A stretch of DNA of 64,000 nt from Flavobacterium turcicum (lineage in GTDB: Bacteria > Bacteroidota > Bacteroidia > Flavobacteriales > Flavobacteriaceae), in contig NZ_JAAOBY010000004.1 of assembly GCF_011365745.1 (NCBI RefSeq), forward strand, positions 127,735 through 191,734. Direction: 5' to 3'. Each line of letters begins with the position of its first letter. Within the stretch, counting starts at the first letter, position 1. The notes beneath the pieces are model-generated. The model was not told the origin of the DNA. It did no database searches and saw only the letters and a list, made by a program, of their open reading frames with translations. Of the stretch, positions 18,849 to 27,876 are shown one piece after another. The translations under genes were made by a program, and so were the position numbers.

Positions 18849-20756
18849 TTATAGTTTTCCTTGCCTGATTTCGTCTACGATTTCAGGATTTAGCAAAGTG
18901 GTAATGTCACCAAAATTGGTATCATCTCCTTCGGCAATTTTGCGCAAAATTCGACGCATGATTTTTCCAGAACGGGTTTTTGGTAACCCAGATACAAACT
19001 GAATTTTATCTAATTTGGCAATAGGTCCTATATGATCGGATATGTGTTGGTTTATCTCTTTGCTTAGGTTGTCTCTATCGCGATATTCTCCAGTTTCTTT
19101 TAAAATCACAAAACCATACAAAGCATTTCCTTTAATGTCATGAGGGAAACCAACGATAGCTGATTCGGCTACTGCTGGATGTTCATTAATCGCATCTTCA
19201 ATTGGTGCGGTTCCCAAATTATGTCCTGAAACAATGACTACATCATCAACACGGCCAGTGATTCTGTAGTATCCAACTTCGTCTCGCAAAGCACCATCAC
19301 CAGTAAAATATTTCCCAGGAAAGGTTGAAAAATAGGTTTCTTTATACCTTTGATGATCACCCCAAATGGTACGTGCAATTCCCGGCCACGGAAATTTAAT
19401 ACACAAACTACCTGTTACTTGGTTGCCTTCGATTTCATTTCGCTTTGGATCCATTAATACAGGTTGAATTCCTGGTAATGGTAAGGAGGCGTAGGTTGGT
19501 TTTGTTGGGGTCACAAACGCAATTGGCGAAATCATAATACCGCCAGTTTCGGTTTGCCACCACGTATCAACAACAGGACATTTTTTATCACCCACGTGGT
19601 TGTTGTACCAGTGCCAAGCCTCTTCATTGATTGGCTCACCTACAGATCCTATTACTTTTAAGGAGGTCAATTGGTATCTTTGAACATATTCGATACTCTC
19701 TTTAGCCAAAGCTCTAATAGCTGTTGGAGCGGTGTAAAACTGCGTTACTTTATGCTTTTCGATGGTTTGCCAAAATCTACTAAAATCAGGATAGGAGGGA
19801 ACGCCTTCGAAAATAACTGTGGTAGCTCCGTTTAACAATGGCCCGTACAAAATATAGGAATGTCCTGTGATCCATCCGATATCAGCGGTGCACCAAAAAA
19901 TATCATTGTCTTGGTAATTAAAAACATTTTTGAACGTATACGCAGAGTAGACCATATAGCCCGCTGTGGTGTGTACCATTCCTTTTGGTTTTCCGGTAGA
20001 GCCAGATGTGTACAAAATAAATAAGGGATCTTCGGCATCCATGATTTCAGCCACATTATTATCAATGGCTTCATCTAATAAAGGTTGTAGCCATTGATCG
20101 CGGCCTTCTTTCATATCAATTTCGCTGTGAATTCTCTTAGCAACCAAAACTTTTTCAACACTTGGGCAAGTTGTCAAAGCCTCGTCAACAATGCCTTTTA
20201 AGTCTATTGTTTTATTACCGCGGTAACCACCATCTGAAGTGATGACCATTTTACAAGCGCTATCATTAATTCGAGCTGCCACTGCTGATGCCGAAAAACC
20301 TGCAAAGACAACAGAGTGAATTGCTCCGATACGGGCACACGCTAAAGTTGCAATGGCTAATTCCGGAATCATTGGCAAATAAATACACACACGATCTCCT
20401 TTTTCAATCCCTTGATCACGAAGAACGTTGGCCATTTTGCTTACGCGCTCGTACAATTCGTTGTACGAAATATGCAAGGCTTCTTCATTAGGATCGTTTG
20501 GTTCAAAAATGATAGCTGTTTTGTCACCTTTTTTAGCAAGATGCCTGTCGATACAGTTTTTGGTTATGTTTACTTTGGCACCGGTAAACCATTTTATTTC
20601 GGCTTCAGCCATGTTAAAGTCGACTACTTTGTCCCATTGCTGGTACCAAGTAAAATTTTCGGCAGCAATTTTATCCCAGAATTTTTTGGGTTCACGAATA
20701 GATTTTTTGTAGTGCTTAAAGTATTCTTCTAAGTTGTTTATTTGATAGTAACTCAT
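18849..20756 (-). CDS. acs: Acetyl-CoA synthetase
   Basis: A 635-residue AMP-forming acetate:CoA ligase making acetyl-CoA from acetate, ATP and CoA in the cytoplasm. Visible are the N-terminal ACAS domain, the P-loop-like YTSGSTGKPKG motif (A3), the DTWWQTETGG motif (A5), and the C-terminal PKTRSGKIMRR motif with the catalytic, potentially acetylated Lys598. Length matches bacterial Acs (about 650). It is the last gene of a leftward unit, 15 bp after the PrpE-like ligase, and so is probably controlled by the symporter-type sensor kinase encoded upstream. Confidence 0.94.
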   Translation of the reverse strand: MSYYQINNLEEYFKHYKKSIREPKKFWDKIAAENFTWYQQWDKVVDFNMAEAEIKWFTGAKVNITKNCIDRHLAKKGDKTAIIFEPNDPNEEALHISYNELYERVSKMANVLRDQGIEKGDRVCIYLPMIPELAIATLACARIGAIHSVVFAGFSASAVAARINDSACKMVITSDGGYRGNKTIDLKGIVDEALTTCPSVEKVLVAKRIHSEIDMKEGRDQWLQPLLDEAIDNNVAEIMDAEDPLFILYTSGSTGKPKGMVHTTAGYMVYSAYTFKNVFNYQDNDIFWCTADIGWITGHSYILYGPLLNGATTVIFEGVPSYPDFSRFWQTIEKHKVTQFYTAPTAIRALAKESIEYVQRYQLTSLKVIGSVGEPINEEAWHWYNNHVGDKKCPVVDTWWQTETGGIMISPIAFVTPTKPTYASLPLPGIQPVLMDPKRNEIEGNQVTGSLCIKFPWPGIARTIWGDHQRYKETYFSTFPGKYFTGDGALRDEVGYYRITGRVDDVVIVSGHNLGTAPIEDAINEHPAVAESAIVGFPHDIKGNALYGFVILKETGEYRDRDNLSKEINQHISDHIGPIAKLDKIQFVSGLPKTRSGKIMRRILRKIAEGDDTNFGDITTLLNPEIVDEIRQGKL

Positions 20757-20771
20757 GATTAGTAAGGTATT

Positions 20772-22670
20772 TTATGTGTTGTATATTCCTATTTTATGTT
20801 GTTGTAATGCGTTTTTTATTTCGTCAATTATGGCTTCGTCATCGATGGTAGATGGAGTACTAAACTCGGCGCCATCAGCAATACTGCGCATCATCTTGCG
20901 TAAAATTTTACCAGATCTTGTTTTGGGCAATCGATCTACAAGTAATACTCTTCGCAATGAAGCAACAGCACCAATTTGCTTTCTAACCAGATTTACAATT
21001 TCATATTCTAACTGAAATTGCTCGATTGTACTTCCCGATTTGGCTACAATTAGTGCTAGCGGTACTTGGCCTTTTAAGTCGTCATGAATGCCAATTACAG
21101 CACATTCGGCTACATTGGTATGTGAGGCAACAACTTCTTCCATTTCGGCAGTTGATAAGCGATGTCCTGCCACGTTAATTACGTCATCGGTACGACCCGT
21201 AATAAACAGATAACCATCTTCATCTTTGTAACCGCCGTCACCAGACAAATAATAACCGTCAAACTTGCTAAAATAACTGGCTTGAAAGCGGTTCTGATTT
21301 TCCCAAATTCCTAGTAAATTTCCGGGTGGCAAAGGCAATTTGATTACTACAAGGCCTTCTTCGTTAGCTTCTAATTCTTTTCCGTTTTCGTCAAAAATTT
21401 TAATATCATACCCACAAACTGCTTTTGTTGCTGAGCCCGGTTTAACAGGAAGTGCTTCAATTCCTATTGAATTTGCAATCATTGGCCAACCAGATTCGGT
21501 TTGCCACCAATGATCAATTACTGGAATTGAAATGTGTTTTTGGTACCATTCAATTGTAGCTTGGTCGCAACGTTCTCCTGCTAAAAACTGATTTTTAAGA
21601 CAGCTTAAATCGTATTGTTTGATGAAAATTCCATCTGGATCTTCTTTTTTGATGGCTCTAATGGCAGTTGGAGCCGTAAACATGGTGCCTACTTTATGCT
21701 CTGAAATAATGCGCCAAAAAGTACTGGCATCGGGAGTTTTTATTGGTTTTCCTTCAAAAATGATTGTCGTATTGCGGTTTAAGAGAGGTCCGTACAAAAT
21801 ATAACTGTGTCCTACGGCCCAACCCATATCAGATGCTGCCCAAAACGTTTCATCCTGCTCCACATTGTAAATGTGTTTCATTGAAAAAGTTAAAGCCACT
21901 GCATAACCTCCTGTATCGCGCACAATTCCTTTAGGTTTACCCGTTGTTCCTGAAGTATACAAAATGTATAACGGATGATTAGAAGGTAAGGCCACGCAAG
22001 GTGTTTCGTTAGAGCCATACACTAAGGCATCATAATCAACATCGTACTTTTTAAAGGGAATTCTTGCTCCAAGTTTTCGATTAAAAACAATTACTTTTTT
22101 AGGACGGTGGTTGGCGAGTTCAATGGCTTCGTCCACCAATGGTTTGTATGCAATTAATCGGTCGATTTCAATTCCCGATGAAGCTGTAATGATGGCTCTA
22201 GGTTTGCAATCGTCTATTCTAATGGCCAATTCATGAGGCGCAAAACCACCAAATACAACAGAATGTATCACGCCAATACGAGCACAAGCTAGCATAGCAA
22301 AGGCCGTTTGCGGAATCATGGGCATGTAAATAATGGCTGTGTCTCCTTTTTTTAATCCTAAAGACAACAATCCTCCTGCTAGGCGGGCAACTTCCGAATG
22401 AACCTCTGAATAAGTAAATTTTTGTATGGTTTGTGTTACCGGCGAGTCATAGATGAATGCTGTTTGATCACCAAATCCATCGGCAATATGCTTGTCTAAT
22501 GCGAGATAACAAATATTTAATTCGCCATCTTGATACCATTGCGGATAACCATTTTTGTCTTGGGATAAAATAGTTTGTGGTTTTTTGAGCCAATCGATTT
22601 TTTCGGCCTGTGCAGCCCAAAATGCTTCTGGTTCGGTTATGCTGTGGTTGTAAATTTCGTTGTATTTCAT
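20772..22670 (-). CDS. prpE: Propionyl-CoA synthetase-like acyl-CoA ligase (PrpE/ACSS3 type)
   Basis: A 632-residue AMP-forming acyl-CoA synthetase related to Acs but closer to the PrpE/ACSS3 group. It has YTSGTTGKPKG, the variant DHWWQTESGWP (Acs has TETGG), and PKTRSGKILRK with catalytic Lys588. The DHWWQTESGW form and the opening MKYNEIYNHSITEPEAFW are typical of propionyl-CoA synthetases. It likely activates propionate or another short acid, with acs next door taking acetate. It lies 16 bp after the receiver gene, within the same unit. Substrate choice is inference from motif type. Confidence 0.82.
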   Translation of the reverse strand: MKYNEIYNHSITEPEAFWAAQAEKIDWLKKPQTILSQDKNGYPQWYQDGELNICYLALDKHIADGFGDQTAFIYDSPVTQTIQKFTYSEVHSEVARLAGGLLSLGLKKGDTAIIYMPMIPQTAFAMLACARIGVIHSVVFGGFAPHELAIRIDDCKPRAIITASSGIEIDRLIAYKPLVDEAIELANHRPKKVIVFNRKLGARIPFKKYDVDYDALVYGSNETPCVALPSNHPLYILYTSGTTGKPKGIVRDTGGYAVALTFSMKHIYNVEQDETFWAASDMGWAVGHSYILYGPLLNRNTTIIFEGKPIKTPDASTFWRIISEHKVGTMFTAPTAIRAIKKEDPDGIFIKQYDLSCLKNQFLAGERCDQATIEWYQKHISIPVIDHWWQTESGWPMIANSIGIEALPVKPGSATKAVCGYDIKIFDENGKELEANEEGLVVIKLPLPPGNLLGIWENQNRFQASYFSKFDGYYLSGDGGYKDEDGYLFITGRTDDVINVAGHRLSTAEMEEVVASHTNVAECAVIGIHDDLKGQVPLALIVAKSGSTIEQFQLEYEIVNLVRKQIGAVASLRRVLLVDRLPKTRSGKILRKMMRSIADGAEFSTPSTIDDEAIIDEIKNALQQHKIGIYNT

Positions 22671-22686
22671 GGTTTATAAGGCGTAA

Positions 22687-23049
22687 TTAATCTATTAATT
22701 CATGAACTTGTTCTACTAGTTTTTTGACGGAGAAAGGCTTTACTACATATAGATTGGCTCCAAGAGCAAGACCTTTTTCGATATCTTTATCTTTGTTTTT
22801 TGCCGACAGAAATATGACTTTACAATTCTGGAGTCGCTCGTCTTTTTTTATTTGTTCCAGCGTAGCAAAACCATCTACCATGGGCATCATAACATCTAAA
22901 ATGATCACATCCGGCAATTGAATGCTTAAAATATCCAATGCTTCTTGGCCATCTCGGGCAATAAAAACTTCAAAATTATTTTTCTTGAAAGTATATTCAA
23001 GTGCCATTACAATATTGGGTTCGTCGTCTACAATTAAAATCTTCTTCAT
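22687..23049 (-). CDS. Single-domain CheY-like response regulator
   Basis: A 120-residue receiver with no output domain. The acidic pocket (Asp8, Asp9), the phosphorylation site Asp52 in LDVMMP, Ser82 and Lys104 (VVKPF) are all present. It is 3 bp after the symporter-type histidine kinase gene, so it is the likely phosphorylation partner. With no DNA-binding domain, it must act by protein contact or as an intermediate in a relay; the gene that closes the circuit is not in this unit. Confidence 0.9.
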   Translation of the reverse strand: MKKILIVDDEPNIVMALEYTFKKNNFEVFIARDGQEALDILSIQLPDVIILDVMMPMVDGFATLEQIKKDERLQNCKVIFLSAKNKDKDIEKGLALGANLYVVKPFSVKKLVEQVHELID

Positions 23050-23052
23050 CTT

Positions 23053-25758
23053 TTAATTTTTTTCGGTGGTGTGGTAATTGGGTAGGGTGAAAACGAAAGT
23101 CGCTCCTTCTTGCTGCTCCTTTTCGGCCCAAATAGTTCCTTTATGGTGTTCGATAATTTGTTTGCAAATAGCTAATCCTAATCCACTACCAATTGGTTTC
23201 TTAATATTCTGATTTCGCGATTGATAAAATTTGTCAAATATTGCATCGGCATCTTCAGCAGCAATCGATTTGCCATTGTTGTGCATTTTTACTTCAACAT
23301 GTTCCTCTTTTTCTTCTATCGAAATGGTTATTTTACCATTGGTGGTAGCACAAAATTTAATGGCATTCGATAATAAATTATGTACTACTTGTACAATGCG
23401 TTCCTCATCGTAAAAAGCCTTTATCTCTGAGTCAGCAGCATTAAATTCAATGAGAATATTTTTGTTTTTAAGTAACTGATTGACCGAGTTAATGGTTTTT
23501 GAAATGGTTTTGGATAAGTTGTTTTTTGACAAATAGATTTTTTGCTTGCCGGTTTCGAACTTTTCTAAATCTAATATTTTGTCGATCAATCGGTTTAATC
23601 TATCCGACTCCGAGATGATATTTTGTAAAAATTGCTTACGTAATTCTTCCGGAAGTTCGTCATCGTCATGCAAAATTTCGCTAGCAGCACGAATAGCAGT
23701 AATTGGCGTACGCAATTCGTGTGTTACGGTATCTAAAAACTCATCTTTTTGAATGTCTTTGTTTACGAGTTCTTGATTGGCCGTTTTAAGTTGTTCCGAA
23801 ATGATTTTTAGTTCATTGGATGTGTCAGTTAGTTTTTTATTGATAATGATGTTTTCTTTTGACTCTTCGAGGATGCGTAAAACTTCGGGTAAGCTGATTT
23901 TATCTTCTTTAACCACACTAGAAATTAGTATTTTGGCAGACGCTGTTCCGATGTGTCCGGTAAGTAAATTTTCGGCAAATTTGATAAAACGGGCATCGGC
24001 AGTGGTTACATCTTTATCGATATTGTACTTTAAGTTAAAAATAGTTAAGGCACGTTTGGTTCGGTCTTCGCCGAGGAATCGTTGCAATACTTTTTGAATA
24101 TCGGTGATGTATGCGGTTCCTTTCCAAACAAATGCATTTTCGTGATTGGTAATGTATTTGTCAATATCTACAAACATTTCGGCATAATTGCGTTCTCGGT
24201 AATTGCCTTTAAAACTTACAGATACTGCGGCGTAACTCAAAATATTAATTAGTAAACTCCAGAAAAAAGCATGTGGAATTGGGTCCAAATAATCCAATCC
24301 AAAAAGTTGAAATGGTTTTAAAAGCGTAATTCCCCACGGACCTGCTTGAATAAAAAGACTAGTCGATTTTGTAATGCCAATTGCGTAAGGAATAAGTAAG
24401 GTATAAAAACAAGTCAGAAAACCCAATACAATTCCTGTTACAGCACCGTTTTTAGATCCTCTTTTCCAGAAAATAGCTCCAAAAAAGGAAGGTGCCAGCT
24501 GCGCAATCACTACGAAAGCAACAAGACCAATGGAAACCAATGAATAGTCTAGAATGAAGATGCGATAAATGGCATACGCCAAAATGATCAGCATAAAGAT
24601 GCCTATTTTTCGACTGTTGACAATGCGTTTGTTGTTTTTTTGCTGTGAAGCATTTTCTAGTGAGCCGATAAAACCGTACGGAATTAACAAATTGTTACTT
24701 AACATCGTAGCTAGGGCAATTGACGAAACGATAATCATGGATATTGCAGCCGAGAAACCACCTAAAAAAACCATAACGGTTAAAGTGGTGTTGTCAAAAA
24801 ATTGCGGAATTAACAATGAATACGTATCAGAGTTCAGGCCTTGTCCCTCAAAAAGTATGTTACCTCCCCAAGCTATCGGGAATACAAAAATGTTAAAAAG
24901 TAACAAGTACAGCGGAAAGAGCCATACTGCTGTTCGAACATGACTTTCTTTGTTGTTTTCAACAATAGCACTGTGAAATTGACGCGGCAATAAAAAGATA
25001 GCAAACATGGATAAAGTACATAGAAAAAACCAATTGATACCATTGGTAATACCGCCAATGGTATTCTTTTTATCAAAGTCTTTGAGTACTGCGGCTTTGG
25101 TATAAATATCGTCAAAGCCATCAAACACGAAATAAGTTACATACAAACCAACGACTAAGAAAAAAACGAGTTTCAAAATTGATTCCATCGCAACGGCAGT
25201 AATCATACCGCGTCTTTTTTCAGAGGCATCTACATATTTTGTTCCATAATACGAAGCAAATAAGGCTAAGGCAAGGCACACATAAGTGGTGGTATCCGTA
25301 AAAATATTGTCGGTTGCAGCGGTTTGGGTAACAATATGAAAAGTATCTGAAATAGATTTTAACTGTAAAGAGATGTAAGGTAAAATACCCACGATACAAA
25401 TTACAGTTACTAAAGCACCCAAAAAGCGGCTGTTGCCATATCGCAATGAAATAAAATCGGCAATACTCGATATTTTATTGACTCTAGATATGCGGATAAT
25501 TTTTTTTAGTATGATAATCCAAGTTGGAACCACAAGTATAGGACCAACATATATTGGTAAATAACCTAATCCTGATTCGGCTGCTACGCCAATGCTGCCA
25601 TAGTAGGTCCATGCGGTACAATAAACAGCTAATGAAAAGGAGTAAACGTAAGGATTATTGGTCCATTTTGAATGGTTCCTTTTCTCTGACCAATAGGCAA
25701 TAAAAAAAAGAATTGACAAATAGAGCGCTAGTATCAGTAAAAGTCCAATGCTATTCAT
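23053..25758 (-). CDS. Sodium:solute symporter-histidine kinase fusion (SSS-STAC-HisKA-HATPase)
   Basis: A 901-residue membrane sensor. Residues 1 to about 515 form a sodium:solute symporter domain with about 13 helices. Residues 540-635 (ending LLTGHIGTASAKI and LPEVLRIL) look like a STAC linker. A coiled-coil stretch, a HisKA domain with His680 in VTHELRTP, and a HATPase domain (about 780-897, with LLSNAIKF and GSGLGLAI) follow. This architecture resembles CbrA-type sensors, in which transport or binding of a solute is linked to kinase activity. No PAS domain is seen. The 64-residue membrane protein gene overlaps its start by 8 bp, and the receiver gene follows after 3 bp. With two acyl-CoA ligases downstream, a short carboxylate is the likely ligand. 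Confidence 0.9.
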   Translation of the reverse strand: MNSIGLLLILALYLSILFFIAYWSEKRNHSKWTNNPYVYSFSLAVYCTAWTYYGSIGVAAESGLGYLPIYVGPILVVPTWIIILKKIIRISRVNKISSIADFISLRYGNSRFLGALVTVICIVGILPYISLQLKSISDTFHIVTQTAATDNIFTDTTTYVCLALALFASYYGTKYVDASEKRRGMITAVAMESILKLVFFLVVGLYVTYFVFDGFDDIYTKAAVLKDFDKKNTIGGITNGINWFFLCTLSMFAIFLLPRQFHSAIVENNKESHVRTAVWLFPLYLLLFNIFVFPIAWGGNILFEGQGLNSDTYSLLIPQFFDNTTLTVMVFLGGFSAAISMIIVSSIALATMLSNNLLIPYGFIGSLENASQQKNNKRIVNSRKIGIFMLIILAYAIYRIFILDYSLVSIGLVAFVVIAQLAPSFFGAIFWKRGSKNGAVTGIVLGFLTCFYTLLIPYAIGITKSTSLFIQAGPWGITLLKPFQLFGLDYLDPIPHAFFWSLLINILSYAAVSVSFKGNYRERNYAEMFVDIDKYITNHENAFVWKGTAYITDIQKVLQRFLGEDRTKRALTIFNLKYNIDKDVTTADARFIKFAENLLTGHIGTASAKILISSVVKEDKISLPEVLRILEESKENIIINKKLTDTSNELKIISEQLKTANQELVNKDIQKDEFLDTVTHELRTPITAIRAASEILHDDDELPEELRKQFLQNIISESDRLNRLIDKILDLEKFETGKQKIYLSKNNLSKTISKTINSVNQLLKNKNILIEFNAADSEIKAFYDEERIVQVVHNLLSNAIKFCATTNGKITISIEEKEEHVEVKMHNNGKSIAAEDADAIFDKFYQSRNQNIKKPIGSGLGLAICKQIIEHHKGTIWAEKEQQEGATFVFTLPNYHTTEKN

Positions 25759-25945
25759 AATACCTTTTGATAATTAAAAATGAAATAGCAATTGAGAATA
25801 GCCAAACTGAAAAAATGTAAATGTAGATAATAGGAAATCCAAATAAGGCTTTGGAGCTATCAAACAATAACAACAAAGGAATATTCAATGCCGCTAATAT
25901 CAGCATAGAGAGGATGACCAATTTTTGTTCGTGTCTTTTTTTCAT
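25751..25945 (-). CDS. Small two-helix membrane protein coupled to the symporter-kinase
   Basis: A 64-residue protein with two hydrophobic helices (about 9-27 and 38-58) and the C-terminal end IIKRYYE. It overlaps the sensor-kinase start by 8 bp, so the two are translationally coupled. Its form and position resemble the small partner proteins encoded before acetate or solute:sodium symporters (YjcH before ActP, DUF4212-like). I infer a small subunit of the SSS domain; no family match was confirmed. Confidence 0.72.
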   Translation of the reverse strand: MKKRHEQKLVILSMLILAALNIPLLLLFDSSKALFGFPIIYIYIFSVWLFSIAISFLIIKRYYE

Positions 25946-26021
25946 TTTGACTTGGTGTTATAGCTTTGGTTTTGAAAGGTTTATTTGCCGTGTTGGTAAG
26001 GTAACTTGACCGTTCAAAGTA

Positions 26022-26059
26022 TAAAACAAGCAATCTCCACATGAAGATGTAGAGATTGC
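26022..26059 (-). terminator. Terminator separating the transport genes from the sensor operon
   Basis: A 13-bp stem (26030-26042 with 26047-26059, one G-U pair) with a four-base loop is followed on the minus strand by TTGTTTTAT. It divides the leftward gene cluster into porin-transporter-74 aa and 64 aa-kinase-receiver-prpE-acs. Confidence 0.8.
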
Positions 26060-26080
26060 AAGTTTTTGCAAAAAATTCAC

Positions 26081-26305
26081 TTAATTCTTTTGATCGTCAT
26101 AATCACCCATAATCGAGTAATACCCAAATGTAACTAATCCGGCAACGATAAGAGGCAATAAAATAAAGAAGATGATAATTCCAAAAACTAAATCGTCTTG
26201 CTTACCCGATGATAGTTTTCCTCCAAAGATATCAACACAATAATATGCTGTAGCCAATGCTAATAATATCCAAACGAAACCTAATATTTTTTTAATTGAA
26301 TTCAT
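26081..26305 (-). CDS. Small two-helix membrane protein downstream of the MHS transporter
   Basis: A 74-residue protein with two membrane segments (about 7-26 and 41-64), an SSGKQDD polar loop and an acidic tail ending DYDDQKN. It lies 11 bp after the MHS-family transporter gene and just before a terminator, so it is expressed with the transporter. A supporting role for the transporter is a guess from context; I do not recognise the family with confidence. Confidence 0.7.
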   Translation of the reverse strand: MNSIKKILGFVWILLALATAYYCVDIFGGKLSSGKQDDLVFGIIIFFILLPLIVAGLVTFGYYSIMGDYDDQKN

Positions 26306-26316
26306 AGTACTCTGTT

Positions 26317-27855
26317 TTAGTCGTGAAGTGTATTATTTTTTCTGTCGATGTAAATCATTCCTATTACGAAACAAACTGCTGCAATGCCTATTGGATACCA
26401 TAAACCTTCTAGATAAAATTCAGGATTACCACCATCTTTTGCGGAAGTTACGAAATAAGTAGAAATGGCTGGTAGTAGTCCACCGAAAATACCGTTTCCA
26501 ACATGGTAAGGCAATGACATTGACGTGTATCGAATTTTTACTGGGAACATTTCAACAAGGAAAGCTGCAATTGGTCCGTAAACCATCGTAACAAAGATAA
26601 CTTGAATGAAAACTAGAAAAACTAACATCCATTTATCGCTTTCATTAATTGTTTTGGTGATTTTGGTTTCAATTTTATCTTTTCCTTTGTCATCAACCAT
26701 TAGTTTTCCAGCCTCGAAGTGTTTGGTTTTAATTTCTTCTACCGCTGTGCCATCTGTAAACGTTTTGGTAGTGGTATAAATAGAATCCATTTTTGTAGCA
26801 TCTACTTCTTTTATCGTTGGAACTACTTTTGTATTTGCAACAACTTCTGTTTTTAAAGTTAAGTCTGTTGTGGTATACATTTGTTTGTAAATTGGTCTGT
26901 AAGCTAAAAGAGCAATTAACATTCCTCCCATCATAATGTATTTTCGACCTACTTTATCACTCAACCAACCAAAGAACACGAAAAATGGTGTTCCTAAAAT
27001 TAACGCAATTCCCAGCAACATATCTACTTGAGAAGAATCGATAAATTGTACAGTTTTCAAGAAGTTCATAGCGTAAAACTGACCGGTGTACCAAACAACC
27101 CCTTGTCCCATAGTGGCTCCAAATAAAGCAAGAAGAACAAATTTTAAATTGTATCGATTACCAAAACTTTCTTTTAATGGATTTGTTGATGTTTTTCCTT
27201 CCGCTTTTGTCTTAGCAAAAACAGGTGATTCGTCCATGTTTTTACGAATTAAGTACGATACGAAAACCATTAAAATAGAAACCCAAAATGGTACTCTCCA
27301 ACCCCAATCATCAAAAGCTTCTTTGGAAAGTGCACTTTTTGTAATTAAAATTACCATTAATGAGATGAATAAGCCTACAGTTGCAGTGGTTTGAATCCAC
27401 GAGGTCCAATAGCCTTTTTCGCCAGCAGGAGCATGTTCGGCTACATAAGTTGCAGCTCCACCATATTCACCACCCAAGGCTAAACCTTGTAATAAACGTA
27501 ATATTAGCACTAAAATTGGTGCGGCATAACCAATAGTTTCATAACTCGGAATACATCCAATTACAAAAGTAGCGCCACCCATTAACATTAGCGTGACCAT
27601 GAAGGTATATTTCCTTCCGATTAAATCTCCTAATCTACCGAAAAATAAAGCTCCGAAGGGACGCACCACAAAACCAGCAGCAAAAGTGGCTAAAGTGGAT
27701 AAGAAAGCTGCAGTTGGATTATCCGATGGAAAGAATTTTGTAGACAAGACTACAGCTAAACTCCCAAAAATATAAAAGTCGTACCATTCGATCATGGTTC
27801 CCATTGAAGAAGCGGAAATGACTTTCCAAATTCCTTTTGTTGATTTTGTACTCAT
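26317..27855 (-). CDS. MHS-family MFS transporter (metabolite:proton symporter) with an internal insertion
   Basis: A 512-residue inner-membrane transporter. EWYDFYIFG (23-31) in the first helix, RPFGALFFGRLGD (65-77) and LGGEYGGAATYVAEHAP (about 127-143) mark the metabolite:H+ symporter group (ProP, KgtP, ShiA), whose members carry organic acids or osmolytes. Residues about 322-408 form a hydrophilic insertion with many Thr, Lys and Asp residues before the next helix, absent from classic members. It follows the porin-like gene by 21 bp. With acyl-CoA ligases further along the strand, acetate, propionate or a related acid is the likely cargo. Confidence 0.86.
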   Translation of the reverse strand: MSTKSTKGIWKVISASSMGTMIEWYDFYIFGSLAVVLSTKFFPSDNPTAAFLSTLATFAAGFVVRPFGALFFGRLGDLIGRKYTFMVTLMLMGGATFVIGCIPSYETIGYAAPILVLILRLLQGLALGGEYGGAATYVAEHAPAGEKGYWTSWIQTTATVGLFISLMVILITKSALSKEAFDDWGWRVPFWVSILMVFVSYLIRKNMDESPVFAKTKAEGKTSTNPLKESFGNRYNLKFVLLALFGATMGQGVVWYTGQFYAMNFLKTVQFIDSSQVDMLLGIALILGTPFFVFFGWLSDKVGRKYIMMGGMLIALLAYRPIYKQMYTTTDLTLKTEVVANTKVVPTIKEVDATKMDSIYTTTKTFTDGTAVEEIKTKHFEAGKLMVDDKGKDKIETKITKTINESDKWMLVFLVFIQVIFVTMVYGPIAAFLVEMFPVKIRYTSMSLPYHVGNGIFGGLLPAISTYFVTSAKDGGNPEFYLEGLWYPIGIAAVCFVIGMIYIDRKNNTLHD

Positions 27856-27876
27856 ATGATGTGTATTAAAGATGAT

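Noticed and set aside
20412..20732. 106-codon open frame opposite acs
   Set aside because: Antisense shadow; acs coding is unambiguous there.
24569..24943. 124-codon open frame opposite the symporter-kinase gene
   Set aside because: Low-complexity shadow of a hydrophobic coding region with no start signal or family resemblance.
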